64,000 nt of DNA from Liolophura sinensis (Eukaryota; Mollusca; Polyplacophora; Chitonida; Chitonidae), in the NCBI RefSeq assembly GCF_032854445.1, contig NC_088300.1:70530984-70594983 (forward strand). Direction: 5' to 3'. Made by a program: the position numbers and the translations under genes. The notes under the pieces were generated by a model. It saw nothing but the letters and a program-made list of their open reading frames with translations. It did no database searches and was not told the DNA's origin. The stretch's first letter is position 1. Every line of letters begins with the position of its first letter. Below, piece after piece: positions 21,980 to 31,300 of the stretch.

Positions 21980-24285
21980 ACTTTATTTGTCCACTCCCTT
22001 GTCATTGATGTAATTGTTTAATTGAGACAAAATCTACTTTGATTGTCCATTTTCTTGAGATGGATGTAATCAATGAATTGACACAAGCATTTGGTTTGAT
22101 TGTCAGATTCCTTCTCATGGATATAATCGTTGAATTACGACAAGTACATCCACTTTGATTGTGGGGGATGTAATCATTAAATTGGGACAATCATTTATTT
22201 TAACTACCAAATGCCTTGTCATGAATGTAATTCTTCAATTAAGACATAATTTACTTTCCACTGATTGTGCATTTGCTTGACATGGATGTTATCAATGAGT
22301 TGAGACAATCATTTGCTTTGATTGTCAAACTCCTTGTAATTGATGTAATCTTTAAATTAGAACAAGCATCCACGTTGATTGTCCTGGTCCTCTTCGTGGA
22401 TTGCATTGGACAAGTTCATCTACTTTGATCGTCCAAGTCCTTGTCATGATGTAATCATTGGATTGGGACAAGCACATCTACTTTGATTGCCCAAGTCCTT
22501 GTCATGATGTAATCATTGAATTGGGACAAGCACATCTACTTTAATTGTCCATTTCCTTGTCATGATGTAATCATTGGATCTGGACAAGCACATCTACTTT
22601 GATTGTCCATTTCCTCGTCATAATGTAATCATTGGATTGGGACAAGCACATCTACTTTGATTGTCCAAGTCTTTGTCATGATGTAATCATTGGATTGGAA
22701 TAAGCACATCTACTTTGATTGTCCATTTCCTTGTCATAATGTAATCATTGGATTTGGACAAGCACATCTACTTTGATTGTCCATTTCCTCGTCATAATGT
22801 AATCATTGGATCTGGACAAGCACATCTACTTTGATTGTCCATTTCCTCGTCATAATGTAATCATTGGATTTGGACAAGCACATCTACTTTGATTGTCCAT
22901 TTCCTTGTCATAATGTAATCATTGGATCTGGACAAGCACATCTACTTTGATTGTCCAAGTCTTTGTCATGATGTAATCATTGGATTGGGACAAGCACATC
23001 TACTTTGATTGTCCAAGTCCTTGTCATGATGTAATCATTGGATTTGGACAAGCACATCTACTTTGATTGTCCAAGTCTTTGTCATGATGTAATCATTAGA
23101 TGGGGACAAGCACATCTACTTTGATTGTCCAAGTCCTTGTCATGATGTAATCATTGGATTGGAACAAGCTCATCTACTTTGATTGTCCAAGTCCTTGTCA
23201 TGATGTAATCATTGGATTGAGGCAAGCACATCTACTTTGATTGTCCAAGTCCTTGTCATGATGTAATCATTAGATGGGGACAAGCACATCTACTTTGATT
23301 GTCCAAGTCCTTGTCATGATGTAATCATTGGATTGGAACAAGCTCATCTACTTTGATTGCCCATTTCCTTGTCATAATGTAATCATTGGATTTGGACAAG
23401 CACATCTACTTTGATCGTCCAAGTCTTTGTCATAATGTAATCATTGGATTTGGACAAGCACATCTACTTTGATTGTCCATTTCCTTGTCATGATGTAATC
23501 ATTGGTTTGGGACAAGCACATCTACTTTGATTGTCCAAGTCCTTGTCATGATGTAATCATTGGTTTGGGACAAGCACATCTACTTTGATCGTCCAAGTCT
23601 TTGTCATAATGTAATCATTGGATTGGGACAAGCACATCTACTTTGATTGTCCAAGTCCTTGTCATGATGTAATCATTGGATTGGAATAAGCACATCTACT
23701 TTGATTGTCCAAGTCCTTGTCATGATGTAATCATTGGATTGGGACAAGCACATCTACTTTGATTGTCCAAGTCCTTGTCATGATGTAATCATTGAATTGG
23801 GACAAGCACATCTACTTTGATTGTCCATTTCCTTGTCATGATGTAATCATTGGATTTGGACAAGCACATCCACTTTGATCGTCCAAGTCTTTGTCATGAT
23901 GTAATCATTGGATTGGGACAAGCACATCTACTTTGATTGTCCAAGTCCTTGTCATGATGTAATCATTGGATTGGGACAAGCACATCTACTTTGATTGTCC
24001 AAGTCCTTGTCATGATGTAATCATTGGATTGGAATAAGCACATCTACTTTGATTGCCCAAGTCCTTGTCATGATGTAATCATTGGACTGGAACAGGCATA
24101 TTTACTTTGATTGTCCAAGTCCACGTCATGATGTAATCGTTGGATTGGGACAAGCACATCTACTTTGATTGTCCAAGTCTTTGCCATGATGTAATCATTG
24201 TATTGGGACAAGCACATCTACTTTGATTGTCCAAGGCCTTGTCTTGGACAAGGATTTACTTTGATTTCAAGTTCTCCTCATGAAC
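21980..24285. repeat. 58-bp minisatellite, about 39 units (2.3 kb)
   Basis: The consensus contains GTCCAAGTCCTTGTCATGAT, GTAATCATTGGATTGGGACA and AGCACATCTACTTTGATT. The left 400 bp are strongly diverged with indels; from about 22430 rightwards units are nearly identical, and the last units decay again. Variants (CCATTTCC versus CCAAGTCC, ATAATG versus ATGATG, GGATTTGG versus GGATTGGG) recur in blocks. One block containing CATTAGATGGGGACAAG and GGATTGGAACAAGCTC is repeated at about 23095 and 23269, a spacing of three units. Confidence 0.97.
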
Positions 24286-25240
24286 AACCTGAAACAGAAA
24301 TTTTTTCGCACGTTTCGATAAATATATCCCAGCTTTGTTTTAAATCTGCGTGAAATTAGTCAATCTACATTCTAAATGTAGGTATATTTTACTCTCTCGT
24401 GTGTTGTTATGATGAATATAAAAGGCATTGTATGATAACAAAATCACATAAATAACATAATGTTACTAACGTTTCTCATACTGCAATGAAAACAACAGCA
24501 ACTTCAATGGTTCATCGTGATGAATTGAAACATGGTACATGGCTTCACCAAATTACAGATCAAGTGGGCTAGTACGTCCATCTTGCACAAATTCATCGCG
24601 TTGAACTGAAACTCAGACTTAGAAGTTCCAGGTCAAGTTTGAATATCGGGTCCTTTTGTCTATTTTCTAAAACATTATAGCCGTTTTTGGCGTCTTTTGG
24701 TTTTTGAAAAATATATGAGGAAAAGGGAAGGGCGGCTTACTTCACTACCTGTCCGGAGCCTTCTTGGCAAATACTTACAAAACCTAATTGTCACGTATGA
24801 CATTCTTATACCACTCACAAACCATGCAGCGACGTTTTATGTGTTCATGGTGTTCCACCCACCTTGCAATCTTCAGAAAAGTTTTTAGTCAATATTTTAC
24901 TGAAAAATCCACAGGTCTACACTTGCGTCTTGGGCGATTGAAAGTTTTCCCTTAAGTCTCATTGTTGGAACCGTCGCATTTCAGTTAAGTGTCACATCGA
25001 CCTAGGCTTCAATTTGACAATACTGCTCTGTTCTGACTAAGCAGTCAAATGTGCGATGGGAGTTACCTCCCCTGGATAGAATCATTTTACAAGAATTAAA
25101 TCCATCACGAAAGTTGGAATTTATTTGGTGTACAGGTATTATCATGATGTTCAACTGATTATCTTTACACCAAAATACATTAGGTTATGTGATAAATGTG
25201 ATTCTGTGATACTATAAAAGAGTGTTTTTTGTTTTCACAG
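24286..25240. other. non-coding region upstream of the pLGIC gene
   Basis: This runs from the end of the 58-bp array to the acceptor at 25239-25240. It must contain intron sequence of the pLGIC gene, because the first visible exon starts at an acceptor. No TATA box, 5' UTR exon or signal-peptide-coding exon was recognised. Confidence 0.4.
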
Positions 25241-25329
25241 ATGACTCCAAAAATTAGAGCACCTTATATTCCAGGATTACCTGAAAATAATGAGTTACTC
25301 AAGCAGTCCGCCACCTACGCCGCCTACAG
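25241..25329 (+). CDS. pLGIC exon 1 (5' UTR plus first 13 codons)
   Basis: The exon follows the acceptor TTTTCACAG (AG at 25239-25240) and ends at the donor GTAAAC (25330). The in-frame ATG at 25290 encodes MSYSSSPPPTPPT. An out-of-frame ATG at 25241 opens an overlapping frame, and the in-frame TGA at 25242 closes the coding frame upstream. Confidence 0.75.
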
Positions 25330-28300
25330 GTAAACTCACTGTCTTCTGTTATAAAAGAACAAATAAAAAACCCACTAATCTATCAGTCATAGATACTACT
25401 TAGCTTAGTTTTTGAAAATTTTGGTACAATTGCCCGAAAGAGCATGTAGGCATGAATATAATTTGCATTGCTTAATTCCCTGAACGACAAATCAAAATGT
25501 ATGTGTTGTTTCTCCTGCCTATATCACTTCTTCAGTCCTTCGGGATCACTGAAATGTGTTGACTGCTTTCTAATTTCTTACTTTATCTTAGTTCTTTAGT
25601 GGTTTGTTTTACAATCTGTTTTGTAAATTGGTTTTGCGATTTTTTGACCTGGATCGTTCATTATAGTTGATTATGAGTCTCAGCTAAGGCTCACAGATTT
25701 TGGAAATATGCCATTCTGATGTAAATTTTCTGTTTGACCCCACAGTAAAGGAGCGTAAGCTAAGTCTGCTGGTTGAACCGGTGTCGCATAAGGACTACGA
25801 CAGACTGAACTCTGAAAACTCCAACGACTTACAGACCATCTTATCCAGAAACAATGATTTGATCAAAAGAAACGCCAAGGCCTTCAGAAATCTGACTGAA
25901 GCTTTGAAATCTGGAGACGATGATACCACCACGTCCAGAGCCTCATTCCTCTCTGGCGTCAGGAGACAGTTTAAGGTAGGAGGGTCATACGGGTATTAGC
26001 GTCTTTGTGAAATTCCTCGCGGGCGCCCCCGTGTGAAGTTTCAATAGGGAAGTAGGTAAACGAACACAGACACCTGAAGATATCAATTATCATTGGCCTC
26101 TAATTTAAGCGTTTTTTGTTGTTGTTGTTGTGTAACACCATAATCCCTTTTCCATGTATACGATGGTGGTTAGTTTTGTGCTTGAGGAATCCTGTGTGCC
26201 TGAGGTAAACCACCCACCCACGTTTGACAAGTTATGGATGAACCGACCGACTTTTGACGTACAGATAAGCATTCCATATTTGTAAACAAGACAAATGGTC
26301 TTCGACGAATGCAAGGCTGTAAAACGGGCCTAACAGGCCTAACAGCACCATGGATCACTTATTGTTTGCATCGAAAGCAGCGCGAACAATGAAAGCGGTG
26401 AAATTTGGAAATTCCTTGCCCATGTCTGAGGTTGAATTGGCCTAGCGGTTGGATTTATTTATTTATTTGATTGGTGATTTACCCCGTACTCAAGAATATT
26501 TCACTTATACGAAGGCGGCCAGAATTATTCTGGGAGGAAAGCCGGCAGAGCTCGGGGAAACCCACGACCATCCGCAGGTTGCTGAACGACCTTCCCACGC
26601 ACGACCGGAGAGCAAGCCAGCATGAAATGAACTTGAACTCACAGCGACCGCATTGGTGGAAGGCTCCTGGGTCACTGCGCCGTGCTGGCGTACTTAACCG
26701 CTCGGCCTAGTGGTTGGAGTTGCGCACCTTATTACAGAACCATGTACAGCTGAAACATATCGAACGCTGAGAGACACCACCTGGTTAAACTCAGATGATC
26801 AATGGATAAATTTTATTGCTGCAATACTGCCGATATGGCGTTTAGCCACAATCATTCATTCATTAATTCAGTTGATTACTTAATAGGTGGGATTATTACG
26901 ATGAGTACAACAACTGTAGTCAAAGCTGAATAGACGAAGCTTGTGTCGCCGGTTGAATTTCAAGCAGTGAAGTCAGTGTTGTGTTTGGTTTGCAGGTACC
27001 CACAGAAGTGAGGTGTTCAATATTACAGATCCTGAATCTGAACATCCCCGAGCAACAGTTTGAAGCGGAGATACTGTTGGAGGCTCGCTGGAGGGATGCC
27101 GCTTTCCGGGGACTACGGGACACAGTTAGTACAATCATCAGTTACTGTGTAAAATCCAGTCGCCTTGAGACATACTGGATATAACGTCATTATCGGAAAA
27201 GTTAAGGAGCTGAAGTAACAGTTTCGTAAAAAGCCCCTGGATATCAGTATGTTCTCAATGTCTGCAGTGGACCAAAAAATAGCGACCAAGGATTAACTTT
27301 CATTAACTTTCTGATAAATTTTATTTATTTAATTGATTGATGTTTCACGCCGCTCTAAAGAAAATTTCACTTATACGACGGCGGCCGGCATTATGATGGG
27401 AGGAAAGCGGGCAGAGCTCGGGGGAATCCCACGGCGATCCACAGGTTGCTGGAAGACCTTTCCACGTACGACCGGAGAGGAAGCCATCATGAGGGAACTC
27501 AGTGTGAGAGGCTTGTTGGTCAATGTGTTGAGCTGGCACGCCAGCCAAATCTGCCACGGAGGCCACCGCTTCTAATTAATGCCTGTGGAATGCGCCAAAG
27601 TTTTCAGATAGCTTAAGTACAATTTTTACGTTTTAAAAATATATTTACCTATTTCTTACAAGACTTTGCTGTGAATCTCCGATCAGAGTAAAATGCAATC
27701 AACAGGAACCAATTTCTTAAAAACATTTAAAAGTTAGGCCATGGAGATATATATGAACCTCCATATATACCTCCATGGGTAGACTAACCCTAGATTCAGC
27801 GAATGTATTATATTAGTTAAGAATAAACATGTATATAAACAACTAAAGTTGGTTGCCTGTTTCTGTTACAGGAGTTTGCCACAGTGGATTTTGAACGATA
27901 CTGGAACCCGAAGTTAATCATTGCTAACGTCAAAGGGGATTTGGACTATGATTCGGTGTTCCAGTTAATCATTCCATCCCACGTGGTGGCAGAGGACCCC
28001 ACGGTGGTCATGCTGAGGAAATGTAAAGGAAGATTCCACCATAAGTTTAACCTGCAGCAGTACCCTTTTGACACACAGGTATAATGCATATATATAGGAA
28101 TATAGAAGTAATGAGAAACGACTGCTGGATTTTGGTACCATGGCTGACCTGTTTTATGCAATCTTATGAATGCCCATTTCAAGCGTCTGTACATCTACTT
28201 TGTATATCCTTCATCAGTGTGCCGCGTTTTTTTTTTCTGTGTTTTTATGTTTGTTTTTCATTGGACGACTTTTCATGCCTAAGTAATTGAGCCAAAGCTG

Positions 28301-31300
28301 TGTAGTATATTGTTCATTGCTGTCTGTTGGTAAGCGCGCTAGCACAGCGCAATGACACAGGAGCCCCTCACCAATGCGGTCGCTGTGAGCTCAAGTCCAG
28401 CTCATGCTGACTTCCTCTCTGGTCGTACCTGGAGAAAGTCTGCCAGCAACCTGCGTGTTTTTAATCTCAATCCATGTTATTAGAAATTACATTCTCCACT
28501 CTAAGTTAAGAGCTGTATATATGTTTATGACCACCGCAGTTTAGAATTAAGCGTTTCTTAGAACAAACTGAGATACATGGTAGTACACCTGCTCACAATA
28601 GCCGTAACCTTTTCCTGGGTTTCCTGGGTTTAACCCTGCTACTTAAAAATTCTATTTATCCTAAGTATAGCCTGGATTTCTCACATCAGCCGGCAATGAG
28701 AAACGACTCTCAAACTAAACTGTTAATGTTTCATACACTCTCTATAAGATTAATTGCAACACATTGTTTAGGGTAAGGGAATTAACAGAAGATTTATTTG
28801 TTTATTTTTGCAAGAGGTCATCAGTTTATCGATAACACTGTATATCTTGACATGTAATATCCTTTACCACTTACGTAAATGTATCCCTATGAAATCCTTA
28901 GCCAATTTCTTACATATCATAGCTTGGATGGACGTGTGAATTAAACATTATTATGGTATTATTTTTGCAGGAACTAAGTATACGAGTGACGTCAGCCCGA
29001 TCCACCAATGAGATTGACCTGCGGGAGAGCAAGGTTCGGACGAGTATGATCCATCTGGAGTCTGTACAGATCAGAGGGGACTGGCACGTCTACAGTCACA
29101 TCGATGTCACCAAGGATTGTGTCTCAGAACTGTCACGAAGGATTGTCACCAAACCAGTCTTAACTTTCCGCTGCTATGTGTCACGGAGATTAGGTTATCT
29201 GTGGTGGAATGTCTTCTTGGAAGTGGTACGTTTCTGCATTTGTGACAGGTTTCGCTCGCCATTATATATCCTAACTTTCTGACACAAGACGATAGATACG
29301 ATACCCAAAATATATTTTATATTTACCAAATCTGACATTCAGCATTTTGTGAAGCTCCATTTCGTGTCACTCTTTCGAGCTTGACACAAATTTGTACACG
29401 TACATTTATAAACGAATTTTTGGTCCGAAGCTCGTAAAGCCATTCATTGACGTATCACCTGTCATGACAGGATTTGGTGAGCTTTTGTCAAAGTACTCTT
29501 TTGTAAAGATCGGCAATTCCAAATATTGAATCTGATCCTTATGCTTTTCAGTTTATGATCGGGCTTATGTCATTCCTAACAATGGCCATGCCTCCCGATT
29601 CGTCCGAACGCCTTCTTGCCGACTTGCTATTGGTGATAACATTACTGGTGTTTCGCTACAAGTCTGCTCAGACAAGTGAAAAGGTCTCCTTCTTATCCTA
29701 CCTGGTAAGTGTTAAAATCTGAGCTATAAAGGTCTGCTAAATTGGAACAATTCATTTCATTAATACGTTTCAAGATGGCTTATGGGGAAAGAACAGTAGT
29801 TTCTATAATGTTTAACACATCACTGACTCAAACAGGCTGGCTATTCTGGTTGTAAACCATCGGCTGGTTTATTGTCTGCCTGTACACTGTGAGAGCACAT
29901 GGTCAGAGCATGACGTAATGATGGTGACGTCGTGTTACAGTCATAGGTGCGACATTACATCTCTCCATTTCTTTGAATTAAAACTCTCTTGAGTACACAT
30001 CAATAGGAGACTACCTTCGGAGTACATTCAAATAATCATGACATCTGATAACAGTCAGTATTATGCTTAACAGAGGAAATTCAGTGAAACAGAACTAAAG
30101 TATTTGAGGTACTTGTATGTTTCTCACCTGCTGTTTCTGTTGTTTTCTTAAGCGTGATCGACAAACCGACGAAAAGTGATTATTTTTCCACAGTAGTGTT
30201 ACAAGTCTTCCCTTTTGCGGGCATGAGGAAGGCTGTAACCGCAGTAACAACATAGTGATTCACCTTCAACTTTATTAGTTGACAGTCCACCATTACGAGA
30301 TTGTGAACGATTACGATTTAAAGACTTACCACGGGCGTGACGGCGACGCGTGACTGACGATTTGAACTATCATTGTTCGACGAATAGTGGACAGCAGCTG
30401 CACGGCCTGTAGCTCACTGAAATCGAGGGCACGACCAGCATCGAGTAGTTCTCTCAGGGTCAAGTTTCACGTAAGGCACGACGTCTTAGTCGTTGTGAAG
30501 TACACGAAAGGACGATTTGTGACGCGATCTCCTTGTCAACGTCATTGAAATCACAGCGTTTTGATAACTGTCTCAAACGAGTGTGGTAAGAGTCGATGGA
30601 TTCTGTGTCACCCTCTTTCGCTTGGAGAAAATTATAGATTTCATAGGCAGTGTTCACATGAGGGGTGAAGTACGTAGGCTACTTAATTTCTCTGTCGCTG
30701 TTATAATCATCTGCCTCACCAGTGTCTGTCAACGTGTCGAATATCTCATCTACATCCGGGCCAGCGTAGTGTAGAAGTAATGCACGCTTGCGTGACTGAT
30801 TATCAATGTCCAGGGCTACCATCAGCCGTTCAAAACATGAGATCTATTTAGCCCAGCGAGGACCTATGTTCCCGTCTGCATGGAAGTCAAAACTTGGGAA
30901 AGATGGGAGCCTCTTAGCCATTGTCACATATATTTCATTAAAGTTCATTGATTATTACTGCTACACACATTTGAAATCACTGGAGACTGTGACAGGATTG
31001 GCAAAATTCAGCAGACGATAGACTGCGATAACAGGCAGGGACAGTGACGCATTATGCAGTGCTCAGTTGTCGTTATTGACGACAGACAGTTCAACCTCCG
31101 CCTCTCGATAATCGAGCGGGAGTAGTGGAAAAACCCTCACAAAGTCTTTTGGCACAATATAATGTTTAACACATCAATGACTCAAACAGACTGGCTATTC
31201 TGGTTGTAAAACATCGGTTGTTTTATTGTCTGCTTGCGTCTGCCTGTACTCTGTGAGAGCGCATGGTCAGAGCATGACGTAATGACGGTGACGTCGTGTT

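Noticed and set aside
21400-22008. 202-codon plus ORF over the 41- and 39-bp arrays
   Set aside because: At least four frames are open over the same repeats, and the peptide is low-complexity.
21980-24285. CRISPR-like array
   Set aside because: The 58-bp units are contiguous with no unique spacers, there are no cas-like genes, and the window is clearly eukaryotic.
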